Shown: positions 26,982 through 34,684, numbered from the stretch's first letter. The stretch: 37,138 nucleotides of DNA from Alphaproteobacteria bacterium (GCA_030431435.1 JAUIJI010000012.1:1-37138); one strand, 5' to 3'. Notes: generated from the sequence alone by a model not told the origin. Translations and numbers: made by a program.

Positions 26982-27407
26982 TCAACCATCGCAACCCTCC
27001 CCGCGCGCGAGTTGCGCGACCAACTGCAGCAGCGCGGAATTGTCCGCTTTCCAGCGGGTTGCGCGGTATTTGCCGCGATACATAACCACCTGCGCCAGCC
27101 CGGTGGCGAGCCTGTATCCGGCATCGAGCCCCGTGGACTTTGCGGAAGAGGTCGCAACACTGCTCCGCCCCCTGCCCAGCGCCACGTCCCACGCCGCCGC
27201 AAACCCCGCCGCCCCGGCCCGCTTGCGCAAGCGATAGGCGCTGGTCTTGTCCTTCCCCACCATCGCCGCCGCCGTGGTGACGCAGCGCGTCTGCGCCAGA
27301 TAACCGATAAACGCCGCCTGCCGCTCCGGCGTCCACCCGTCATGCCGCGGGCTGACGGGGACAGGGTGGAACGCAGGGATGCGGCGGCGGGTGCGGGTGC
27401 TGCTCAT
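26982..27407 (-). CDS. helix-turn-helix-like protein, function unknown
   Basis: 141 residues. Residues about 20-75 (DGWTPERQAAFIGYLAQTRCVTTAAAMVGKDKTSAYRLRKRAG) read in parts look like a helix-turn-helix resembling terminase-small-subunit or transposase-type HTH. After it comes AAWDVALGRG and a basic C-terminal region (MYRGKYRATRWKADNSALLQLVAQL). The start is uncertain: the ATG at 27407 has no clear ribosome site. The frame remains open further upstream through a palindromic repeat, which is not coding. Two other frames here are also long, but they have Arg/Gly-rich shadow composition. Confidence 0.62.
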   Translation of the reverse strand: MSSTRTRRRIPAFHPVPVSPRHDGWTPERQAAFIGYLAQTRCVTTAAAMVGKDKTSAYRLRKRAGAAGFAAAWDVALGRGRSSVATSSAKSTGLDAGYRLATGLAQVVMYRGKYRATRWKADNSALLQLVAQLARGEGCDG

Positions 27408-27446
27408 GCGCGGGAGGGTGGCGGAGGAATGCTGGTGTAGGAAAGT

Positions 27447-27535
27447 GCCCACCCCTAACCCCTCCCGCAAGCGGGAGGGGGACATGGTTGCGCCAGGAAT
27501 CTCCCCTCCCGCTTGCGGGAGGGGCCGGGGGTGGG
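27447..27535. repeat. composite palindromic element upstream of the first DUF559 gene
   Basis: Two facing copies of the CCCTCCCGC hairpin family. GCCCACCCCTAACC plus hairpin 27459-27480 reads one way. Hairpin 27503-27524 plus GGGGGTGGGC reads the other way. A 22-base centre (27481-27502) lies between. The arms are 10 bp with AA or TT loops. The whole is an inverted repeat of about 34 bases per arm, between the HTH-like gene and the DUF559 gene. Confidence 0.9.
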
Positions 27536-27581
27536 CAATCCAAACCTTGCCGCAACCACCCCACATGACCAAAACCACAAC

Positions 27582-27941
27582 ATGCCCGAATGGACACCCC
27601 GCAACACCACCCGCGCCCGCACCCTGCGCCGCGAGGCGACACCGGCAGAACGCACGCTGTGGGAGCACCTGTCACGCGGCCAATGCGGGGCAAAGTTCAG
27701 CCGCCAGATGCCGCTCGGCCCTTACTTCGCCGATTTCCTGTGCCGGTCACTCAGGCTGGTGGTGGAATGCGACGGCTTCAGCCACGACCTCGAACCGGAG
27801 AAGGACGCCCGCCGCGATGGCTCGATGCAGGCCGAGGGCTACACCGTCCTGCGCTTTGCCAATGAGGACGTGCTGCACAACACCGAAGGCGTGGTGCAGA
27901 TGATCAGGCAGGAAGTAGAACGCCTGAAATCCAAGACCTGA
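27582..27941 (+). CDS. DUF559 (Vsr-like) endonuclease-domain protein
   Basis: 119 residues, essentially one DUF559 domain, a PD-(D/E)XK relative of the Vsr mismatch endonuclease. The conserved pieces are REATPAERTLWEHL (Glu23), AKFSRQMPLGPYFADFLC (Asp51), LVVECDGFSHD (Glu62, Asp64, His68) and GYTVLRFANEDVLHNTEGV. The acidic residues are the likely metal-binding site. I start at the ATG at 27582; a GTG at 27513 would begin within the repeat. Palindromic elements flank it on both sides, the downstream one starting four bases after the stop. The substrate is unknown. The second copy in this window is at 35061. Confidence 0.9.
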   Translation: MPEWTPRNTTRARTLRREATPAERTLWEHLSRGQCGAKFSRQMPLGPYFADFLCRSLRLVVECDGFSHDLEPEKDARRDGSMQAEGYTVLRFANEDVLHNTEGVVQMIRQEVERLKSKT

Positions 27942-27945
27942 AAAT

Positions 27946-28010
27946 CCCTCCCGCTTGCGGGAGGGAAGCGAGACTTGGCGGCTCCCCCGCCTAGTCGCAG
28001 CAGGGTGGGC
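27946..28010. repeat. CCCTCCCGC-family element, 65 bp
   Basis: Hairpin CCCTCCCGC/GCGGGAGGG with loop TT (27946-27965), then AGCGAGACTT, a small hairpin GGCGG/CCGCC, TAGTCGCAGC and AGGGTGGGC. It starts four bases after the stop of the DUF559 gene. The flanks of the small hairpin can themselves pair (GCGA..CT with AGTCGC), giving a two-armed structure. Confidence 0.9.
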
Positions 28011-28065
28011 AATCCCACCACCCGCTATTACGCACCATGGGGCAAGTGGGGCCTTCCGGCCCCAT

Positions 28066-28211
28066 GCCCACCCCTAACCGCTGTGGCTGCGCCACGCCTT
28101 CGGCTCCCCGCAGGCGGGAGGGGGACTGGGTAGCGCCAATCCTCACCCCTCCCGCTTGCGGGAGGGGCAGCGAGACTTATCAGCTTGCTGATTAGTCGCA
28201 GCGGGGTGGGC
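28066..28211. repeat. CCCTCCCGC-family composite, partly degenerate
   Basis: The left half starts GCCCACCCCTAACC, but its hairpin is interrupted and diverged (28080-28125). The right half has the intact hairpin 28146-28167, then AGCGAGACTT, a different small hairpin ATCAGC/GCTGAT, TAGTCGCAGC and GGGGTGGGC. Just upstream, a separate hairpin GGGGCC/GGCCCC stands at 28048-28063. Confidence 0.85.
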
Positions 28212-28219
28212 TTTCAGCC

Positions 28220-28346
28220 GAGGGAATTAGGTATACTGTCCCCCGAATTCTATGGGTGAGGGAATTAGGTATACTGTCCCCGGAATTCTATCCCCGGAAT
28301 TCTATGCCCGGAATTCCCCAGGTATACGGAATTCCCCTGAATTCCA
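28220..28346. repeat. cluster of GTATAC/GAATTC repeats
   Basis: Two direct copies of a 34-base unit (starting at 28220 and 28258, 38 bases apart) begin GAGGGAATTAGGTATACTG and run on to GAATTCTAT. Three shorter derivatives follow (CCCGGAATTC, then AGGTATACGGAATTCC, then CTGAATTCC). Palindromes GTATAC and GAATTC are packed about once per 20 bases. The unit resembles sequences I associate, from memory only, with terminal repeats near Y1-type transposase genes; no such gene is in the window. Confidence 0.85.
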
Positions 28347-28360
28347 AAAAGCACCAGCAT

Positions 28361-28500
28361 TCCCCGGGAACAACCGGGAATAACCGGTAATAAGCGGTAA
28401 TAAGCGGTAATAAGCGGTAATAGGCGCTAATGCAGGCTAATGCAGGCTAATGCAGGCTAATGCAGGCTAATGCAGGCTAATGCAGGCTAATGCAGGCGGC
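28361..28500. repeat. phased 10-bp tandem array with drifting unit
   Basis: Fourteen consecutive 10-base units with no indel. In register from 28361 they read TCCCCGGGAA, CAACCGGGAA, TAACCGGTAA, TAAGCGGTAA (three times), TAGGCGCTAA, TGCAGGCTAA (six times) and a final TGCAGGCGGC. The unit changes stepwise from left to right while the spacing stays exactly 10. It lies between the repeat cluster and the end of the ATPase gene (stop at 28533). Confidence 0.95.
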
Positions 28501-28532
28501 CCAACCATCAATTCCACTCAGTGGTCAACTCA

Positions 28533-29798
28533 CTAATCGCCGTCACCTTTTGACAATGGTAAACGGTAGGAATCACTCGCGCCCTTCCGATCTTCAACCG
28601 ACTTAACAGCGTTGATCCAAGCCGCAAATGAGCGGGTTGGAAGCCGATAGAAGCCTTGCCTAGTTGGGTCTGCGATTAGAATGTTACGCGTCTTTAACGC
28701 ATTCAAAGCATTGGAGACGGTCGTCGAGCTCTCACCCGAAAGGTTCAAAATCTGCTTTCGCGAAAGCCATTGATCTCCGAAGTCAGCCATTGAATTTAGG
28801 ATATTGCGATATCTCTCCGAGGATATCTTTCCATAATACAAGTCGTCAAAGTACTTGCTTCCCAGCTGAGCGATCGCGCCGTCCTTGTCATATGCGCCGT
28901 TAACAACATCAAGGGCATCAATATCGTCGTCAGTGTCGGCTTCAAAAGCACAATAGGAAAATTGTTGGATAAAGTGGGGATAGCCTTCAGAAAGTTCAGC
29001 CAAGAGATCCAAACCATCGTCTGAAATCGAGGTTTTGCGATCATTTTTAGAATTTGCTTCACTCAAGCCACGTCTGACCACCTCTTTCCTCTCGTCCGGC
29101 GCCAAAGGAGAAAGGCTTAAGAGATTGAAAATGCGAGCTGCCGATGGATGGCTGCTACGAATTCTATCTAAGAGAACCGGCAGTCCAGCCAATCCAAAAA
29201 CAACATTGTTGCAACCAATCCTGGAAAGCCGCTCAGTGAAGTACTTTGTGAACTCCCCCAGCCCGGCTTCGGAGCTAGGCGCATCTGCTTCGTCGATAGC
29301 AATGAATATGCCGTCAAACTCGGCTTTTTCACAAAACTCTGCCATCTTGTCGGCAAGCTCGTCCCGAACGCTTTCAGGTTCGACGACTTCGGACTGCTTA
29401 TGATAACGAACGCCGAGAACTTCCCAATTCGACAAGAACTCCCAAACAGATTTTGCCGCCTCGACCTTCGCTTGAATTCTCTGAAGCTCAGATTTGAACT
29501 GTCGAGCAATCGCACGAACGATCTCTAGCTGACTCGCGACATTCCCGAGTTCAACTGGAATAACCAAAAAGTTGAGGTCAGCACCACCTAACGGTTTGAT
29601 CCGACCAGAAGCGAAGTTCGAAACGAGAAACAGAAGGGAGGATTTGCCAATTCCTCGCTCGCCTTCAATTATGAAATGTATCGGGTTGCCGTGCTTCGTT
29701 TGAAACAACGATTTCTCCACGGCTTCGATTTCCGCAGTGCGGCCGGTAAACATTCCCGGGGCGACAATGCCATTAGGCTGAAAGGGATTGAATTTCAC
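28533..29798 (-). CDS. AAA+ ATPase, Orc1/Cdc6-like, with C-terminal winged helix
   Basis: 421 residues. Walker A GERGIGKSS (46-54) and Walker B IFIAIDEAD (164-172) with Asp169-Glu170 make an AAA+ core. NVVFGLAGLP (about 198-207) fits sensor 1, and EGYPHFIQQF (271-280) is the kind of lid motif seen in AAA_16/Cdc6 and STAND proteins. Residues about 329-392 (RYRNILNSMADF, SRKQILNLSGESSTTVSNALNALKTRNIL) form a winged helix. The start is a GTG at 29798 without a clear ribosome site. Base composition is lower than the neighbours (sampled 60-base lines 45-50% GC against about 67% in nrdB). Its role, in replication, defence or partition, is not known. Confidence 0.88.
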   Translation of the reverse strand: MKFNPFQPNGIVAPGMFTGRTAEIEAVEKSLFQTKHGNPIHFIIEGERGIGKSSLLFLVSNFASGRIKPLGGADLNFLVIPVELGNVASQLEIVRAIARQFKSELQRIQAKVEAAKSVWEFLSNWEVLGVRYHKQSEVVEPESVRDELADKMAEFCEKAEFDGIFIAIDEADAPSSEAGLGEFTKYFTERLSRIGCNNVVFGLAGLPVLLDRIRSSHPSAARIFNLLSLSPLAPDERKEVVRRGLSEANSKNDRKTSISDDGLDLLAELSEGYPHFIQQFSYCAFEADTDDDIDALDVVNGAYDKDGAIAQLGSKYFDDLYYGKISSERYRNILNSMADFGDQWLSRKQILNLSGESSTTVSNALNALKTRNILIADPTRQGFYRLPTRSFAAWINAVKSVEDRKGASDSYRLPLSKGDGD

Positions 29799-29851
29799 CG
29801 AAACAGCTTATCGCTTTGACCAAGATACTTCAATCTACAGCATACCAATCC

Positions 29852-30913
29852 CTACTCCGCCGCCTGCACCCCGCTCTCACCGTCACCAAACAGCCCCGGA
29901 CCGTCATCCTCGGCCTCTTCCTCGTTCGCGGCCTTGGCTTTCTGGCGCTTGTCGAAGCTGGACCACACGTCCTGCCAGTTGCCCTTGGTGGCGCCCTTGG
30001 AATATTCGGTGGCGCGGGTTTCGAAGAAGTTGGCGTGCTCCACGCCGTTGAGCAGCGGGGCGAGCCAGGGCAGCGGGTGGTCGTCGATCATGTAGATCGC
30101 CGGCAGGCCCAGCTGTGACAGTCGCCAGTCCGCGATATAGCGGATGTAGCGCTTGATTTCCTTCGCCGTCATGCCGGGCACGGGGCCCTGTTCGAAGGCG
30201 AGATCGATGAAGGCATCTTCCAGCCGCACCGTCTTCTGGCACATGTCCATGATGTCTTCCTTCACCGATTTGGTGAGGCAGTCCCGTTCCTTGGTGAAGG
30301 CGTGGTAGAGGCGGGTGATGCCTTCGCAGTGCAGGCTTTCATCGCGCACCGACCAGCTGACGATCTGGCCCATGCCCTTCATCTTGTTGAAGCGCGGGAA
30401 GTTCATCAGCATGGCGAAGCTGGCGAACAGCTGGAGGCCTTCGGTAAAGCCGCCGAACATGGCCAGCGTGCGGGCGATATCCTCGTCATTGTCGACGCCG
30501 AATTCCTGCAGGTAATCGTGCTTGGCCTTCATCTCCTCATATTCGAGGAACATGCCGTATTCGCTTTCCGGCATGCCGATGGTGTCGAGCAGGTGCGAGT
30601 ATGCCGCGATGTGGATCGTCTCCATGTTGGAGAAGGCGGCGAGCATCATCTTCACTTCGGTCGGCTTGAAAACGCGGCCGTATTTCTCGTGATAGCAATC
30701 CTGCACCTCGACATCCGCCTGGGTGAAGAAGCGGAAGATCTGGGTGAGCAGGTTGCGCTCATGATCGGTGAGGTTCTGCGCCCAGTCGCGGCAATCCTCG
30801 CCCAGAGGCACCTCTTCGGGCATCCAGTGGACCTGCTGCTGGCGCTTCCAGAACTCATAGGCCCAGGGATATTCAAAGGGCTTGTAGGTCTTACGGGCTT
30901 CCAGCAACGACAT
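29852..30913 (-). CDS. nrdB: ribonucleoside-diphosphate reductase, beta subunit
   Basis: This 353-residue small subunit of class Ia ribonucleotide reductase houses the di-iron tyrosyl radical. Metal and radical residues are visible in ADVEVQDCYHEKYG, NMETIHIAAYSHLL (Glu, His and, four residues after the His, the radical Tyr) and RDESLHCEGITRLYHAF. It works with nrdA, which is on the same strand 4.6 kb upstream. The ATG at 30913 has GGAG seven bases before it. The C-terminus ends ESGVQAAE. Confidence 0.97.
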   Translation of the reverse strand: MSLLEARKTYKPFEYPWAYEFWKRQQQVHWMPEEVPLGEDCRDWAQNLTDHERNLLTQIFRFFTQADVEVQDCYHEKYGRVFKPTEVKMMLAAFSNMETIHIAAYSHLLDTIGMPESEYGMFLEYEEMKAKHDYLQEFGVDNDEDIARTLAMFGGFTEGLQLFASFAMLMNFPRFNKMKGMGQIVSWSVRDESLHCEGITRLYHAFTKERDCLTKSVKEDIMDMCQKTVRLEDAFIDLAFEQGPVPGMTAKEIKRYIRYIADWRLSQLGLPAIYMIDDHPLPWLAPLLNGVEHANFFETRATEYSKGATKGNWQDVWSSFDKRQKAKAANEEEAEDDGPGLFGDGESGVQAAE

Positions 30914-31048
30914 ATGGTATCTCCGGCATGAATCGCGAGTTACCAACATAGGAAAACATGACGCTGATTCGAAGGCAAGGAGCCAAGTTTTTGCGGGGAT
31001 AAATCGTGCGACGAAGCGTGGCTGGCGTGAGTCGGGCGGAGTGGGGTG

Positions 31049-31363
31049 TCAGGCTACCCACGCAACCAGCAGGACTGAGCTGACGACGGCCGCCGCTACG
31101 ATCATACCGATCTTGGCCTCGCGCGGAACGATGGTGTCGGGCGGAGTGAGGTCAGAAGCAGGGCCGCGCTCTTCCGGAGCGGTGAACCAGCGCCAGATCC
31201 ACTCCGCCAGATAGAACAGCATCAGGATGGGTGAGAATGCTTCCCACCAGTCGATTTCGAACTGCGTCGTCAGCAGGAAAGAGACGATGACGGCGGCGGG
31301 CAGGGCGATCGCGCCGAGCCATTGTGTCTTATGATTGCCGGTGTTGGTCTTGCCGTCTTGCAT
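31049..31363 (-). CDS. small membrane protein, function unknown
   Basis: About 104 residues with three hydrophobic segments: IALPAAVIVSFLLTTQF, AFSPILMLFYLAEWIWRWF and the C-terminal KIGMIVAAAVVSSVLLVAWVA. A TTG two codons upstream is possible, but ATG at 31363 (MQDGKTNTG) is more likely. No family is recognised. It lies between nrdB and another small membrane protein on the same strand. Confidence 0.68.
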   Translation of the reverse strand: MQDGKTNTGNHKTQWLGAIALPAAVIVSFLLTTQFEIDWWEAFSPILMLFYLAEWIWRWFTAPEERGPASDLTPPDTIVPREAKIGMIVAAAVVSSVLLVAWVA

Positions 31364-31408
31364 GAGTCGCAAAGACTGTGCGCAGTAGCGCTTGGCGTCA
31401 AGCGCGCT

Positions 31409-31723
31409 TCAGTCCGCGCTCCTGCCCACGCGGCGGGAGATTTCCAGCCCGATCAGCATCGGCGTGGACCACAGCCAGGTGAGCAGTGATGCCTCGCGCC
31501 AGCCGCCGTTCTCGGGCAGGTGCATGGAACAGGCATAGATCTCGAACAGATTGTCCGGCGTGCAGGTGGATGGCCAGATGGCGTCCCAGTACAGGTATAC
31601 GCCCAGCCCCACCCAGAACACCTGCGCGATATAGAGCGCAAGATAGCGGGTGACGCGCACCTCTCCATACCCGTGATGGGTGGGGAACCTGTTTGCACCG
31701 TGGCTGGACATGGCGCTGGTCAT
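31409..31723 (-). CDS. small membrane protein, function unknown
   Basis: 104 residues with two clear spans: YLALYIAQVFWVGLGVYLYW and the C-terminal SLLTWLWSTPMLIGLEISRR. Between them is a cysteine pair in STCTPDNLFEIYACSMHLPE, which would lie in one loop and may form a disulfide. Start at 31723 or at ATG 31711; neither has a clear ribosome site. It is 71 bases from the CHAT gene stop and reads in the same direction. Confidence 0.68.
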   Translation of the reverse strand: MTSAMSSHGANRFPTHHGYGEVRVTRYLALYIAQVFWVGLGVYLYWDAIWPSTCTPDNLFEIYACSMHLPENGGWREASLLTWLWSTPMLIGLEISRRVGRSAD

Positions 31724-31794
31724 AACCGCGTCGTGGTTAACGAATTGCTATGCAACCATGCAGAATCGGGCGGATTTTTGCGCCTTGCCGGACA

Positions 31795-34626
31795 TCAGTT
31801 TTCCAGCATCACGAAGGGCGCCCAGATCGCCGGATGGGCAGCATCGGGAATGGCCTTGTCTGCCATCAGCGCAAGCTGCGCCTGCCGCAGCGCTTCGGCG
31901 CGCGATGTGCCGCTGGCGCTGCGTCGCACGGTCTCCACGCTGAGGAAGCTCGCCGCATCGTCGCGCACGCGCCAGTGGCTCAGCATCAGGCTGCGCGCGC
32001 CTGCCCGGGCGAAGGCGCGGGCGAGGCCGGAATAGCCCGGAGCGCCAGCCGCTGCGCCCGCCGATGTCTCACAAGCCGAGAGGATCACCCAATCGGCACC
32101 GAGCGAGAGCGCGGCAATCTCGCTCGCGGTCAAGAGGCCGTCGCTACCGCTCGCCGGATCGGGCGAGAGGAGCAGCGCAGGCTCGGCCAGCCCCGGCACC
32201 TCGCCGCCCGCCAGACCGTGCGTGGCAAAGGCGATCACCCCGAAACCGGGCAGGTCCTGCGCGGCGAGGTTGGGTTCGGTGGCCTGGTCTTCGGCAAGGA
32301 TCACCCTGCGCGCGGTGCCCATCGCGCTGGCGAGCGATTCCAGCTCTCCCTTCGCGCCGGGGAGCAGCGGCAAGTCCAGCCCGCCATCTCCGCCAATCCC
32401 GGCAGCAAGGCTGGATGGCGCGCCCACCCCGAGGAAGCCATTGTTGCTGGCAGAGCCGCGATGCGATGGCAGCTCGGACAGGTCCGCCAGCACCTCCACC
32501 GCATGGCTGCGCAACAACCATGGCGCATCATCCAGCGTCTCGCCAGCAGGCGCGGTCAGCAGCATGGCAGGTGACAGCCGCGCCAGATATCCGCTCGCCG
32601 GGAACAGCAAGTGCCGCTTGCGCGCCAGCAAGGGGCGCAGCCTTTCGGGGAACAGCACGTCATAGAGTTCGGCCGCCGCCGCACTGTCGAAATGGCCTGC
32701 CTGCCGCGCCGATGCGTGGAGCCGTGCGGCGAGCTGTTCCACCGCGAAACCGGGCATTTCGGTTTCGCCCCATTCCACCCCTTCGCGAGCGACCAGCAGG
32801 GTTACCGCGCGATCGCGCAGAGTCAGCGGCAGCACCAGCAACTCGTCCTTGCCCAGCGCCGCTTGCAGGGTGGCAAGGCTCGCCGGATCAGGCCGCGCCA
32901 TGGCGAGGTAACCGGGATAGTCACGCTCCAGCACGGCGCGTTCGGCAGCGATTGCGGCGCGCGCATCGGCAAGGTCCACCGTCCACTCGGCCATGTTGAC
33001 GCCGCCACCGCCAGCCTGTGCCGCCAGGATGGCCTGCTCGACCTCCGCCTCGCGCGCCTGCGCTTCTTCCAGCCGGTCAAGCACGTCGCCCAGCCCTTGC
33101 TCGCGCGCCAGCGTTCCGGCGCGGATCTGCGCGTTCGACAGGGTGAGTTCGGAGGTGAGCCGCAATTGCGCCACCCGCACCGCCGCCTGCATGTCCCCCG
33201 CCGCCAGCGCCACCTGCAGGTAATCACCCAAAGTCAGCGGCAGTGCCTGGCTAAGGTGGACCAGTTCGGACTGGCTGGCCGAGAGGTCGAACAGACCGCT
33301 CGCCAGGCTCTCTGCAGCCGGAGCGGCCAGCGCCATCGCTTCCTCATGGCGGCCCAGGTCAGACAGGATGCGCGCCTTCACCAGCCGGGCGGAAAGAATC
33401 TCGCTATGGCCTTCGGGCAGCCCCGCTTCGAGCAGCACCAGCCCGCTTTCGACCAGCGCCAACGCCTCGTCCGGCTCGCCGACGCGCGAGAGATGGTCGG
33501 CCAGTTGCACGCGCCCGCTGCCGATGTGGTGGTTGTCGGGAGAAAGATCTGCTTCCAGCCGCGCCACGCCGCTGCGCGCCACCGCAACCGCTTCATCGAT
33601 CCGCCCTTGCCGCGCGATCACCCGCGCAAGGTTCGTCTGCGAGATACCGGCAGTGTAGGATGTGGCCTTCGCCCCGATGCGGCCTGCCAGCCCCGATGCC
33701 GCATTCAGGATGGCTTCGGCTTCCTCCAGCCGCCCGAGCAGTTCCAGCGCGCGGCCGAGCATGGACAGCGCATCATAGACGTAAGGGTCATCATCCCCGC
33801 GCAGTTCCCGCTCCAGTTCGAGATGCCGCCGGATCAGCGGCAGCGCCTCGGCATAGCGGCCATGCTGCATCATCACCGCGTAGGAGGTGTTGAGCACATT
33901 GCCCATGCGCGGATGGTCGTCAGGCAAATGCGACAGGGCGTAGTCGCGCGCCTGCCTGATCGCTGCCAGCGTATCGGGCCGTTCAAGGTAGTATTTCACC
34001 GCACCGCAGGAACTGGCATCATTGACCACCATGGCGGGGTTCGCATCGGCCGCAGCCAAGCCAAGGTCGCGCGCGGTGCAGAAAGCCTCTTCCGCCGTGG
34101 CGAGATCATTGCGGGCAAAGGCGAGATAGCCGCGCGCATTGTGGGCAAGAGCGAGATCGCGCAGCGCCGCCTCGCCTGCCGCAGCGGATGTTTCCACCGC
34201 TCGGGCTGCCCATTGCTCCGCCTCGTCCAGTCGCTCCAGCTCGGTCAGCAGAAGCGAGCCATAACCCAGCAGTTCGCGCCATGCGCGGCTGTGCTGGCCG
34301 GATGGTTCGATCAGCGCGCGGGCCTGTTCAAGTTCGGCCCAGCCCTGCTCATGCTCGCGAGCATAATAATGCGCGATGGCCAGGCCCAGCAGCGTCTCGC
34401 CGCGCAGCGCGTCGGGCGTTGCGGGTTCGGCAAGGAGAGGTGCGGCAAATTGCTGCCATGTGGCGAGTTCATCGGCCGGCGCCGCGAGCCTGTCGCGCAG
34501 CCGCATCTCCTCGATCGTCGCGGATTGCGCGGCTGCAGCAACGGGCAGAAGGGCAGCCCCGGCCATCGCCAGCACTACTCCCGGTCGCGCGACCCTTCGC
34601 TTCCCCAAGCAAGCAGCCTTTCCCAT
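31795..34626 (-). CDS. TPR-CHAT protease-like protein, exported
   Basis: 943 residues. The N-terminus (RRVARPGVVLAMAGAALLPVAAAAQ) is a signal peptide. Residues about 60-480 are TPR-like repeats (ARGYLAFARNDLATAEEAF, ALPLIRRHLELERELRGDDD). A coiled-coil region lies near 500-570. The C-terminal CHAT domain (about 640-940) has the caspase-type dyad His803 in IAFATHGL and Cys852 in VILSACETS. CHAT proteins in other bacteria are cysteine peptidases, some in defence (gasdermin, type III-E) and some of unknown role. Export to the periplasm argues against a cytosolic defence protease. The catalytic pair is intact. Confidence 0.93.
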   Translation of the reverse strand: MGKAACLGKRRVARPGVVLAMAGAALLPVAAAAQSATIEEMRLRDRLAAPADELATWQQFAAPLLAEPATPDALRGETLLGLAIAHYYAREHEQGWAELEQARALIEPSGQHSRAWRELLGYGSLLLTELERLDEAEQWAARAVETSAAAGEAALRDLALAHNARGYLAFARNDLATAEEAFCTARDLGLAAADANPAMVVNDASSCGAVKYYLERPDTLAAIRQARDYALSHLPDDHPRMGNVLNTSYAVMMQHGRYAEALPLIRRHLELERELRGDDDPYVYDALSMLGRALELLGRLEEAEAILNAASGLAGRIGAKATSYTAGISQTNLARVIARQGRIDEAVAVARSGVARLEADLSPDNHHIGSGRVQLADHLSRVGEPDEALALVESGLVLLEAGLPEGHSEILSARLVKARILSDLGRHEEAMALAAPAAESLASGLFDLSASQSELVHLSQALPLTLGDYLQVALAAGDMQAAVRVAQLRLTSELTLSNAQIRAGTLAREQGLGDVLDRLEEAQAREAEVEQAILAAQAGGGGVNMAEWTVDLADARAAIAAERAVLERDYPGYLAMARPDPASLATLQAALGKDELLVLPLTLRDRAVTLLVAREGVEWGETEMPGFAVEQLAARLHASARQAGHFDSAAAAELYDVLFPERLRPLLARKRHLLFPASGYLARLSPAMLLTAPAGETLDDAPWLLRSHAVEVLADLSELPSHRGSASNNGFLGVGAPSSLAAGIGGDGGLDLPLLPGAKGELESLASAMGTARRVILAEDQATEPNLAAQDLPGFGVIAFATHGLAGGEVPGLAEPALLLSPDPASGSDGLLTASEIAALSLGADWVILSACETSAGAAAGAPGYSGLARAFARAGARSLMLSHWRVRDDAASFLSVETVRRSASGTSRAEALRQAQLALMADKAIPDAAHPAIWAPFVMLEN

Positions 34627-34684
34627 TGGCGGGAAATGTGGCCGATTTATTCAATCGGCGCCAGCGTGGAATTGGCACCCTGGC

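Noticed and set aside
26597-27343. 248-residue frame on the minus strand
   Set aside because: Arg/Gly/Ser-rich, and it spans two better supported small genes in other frames.
28361-28500. CRISPR array
   Set aside because: Units are 10 bases and directly tandem, with no spacers of 30-40 bases and no cas genes nearby.
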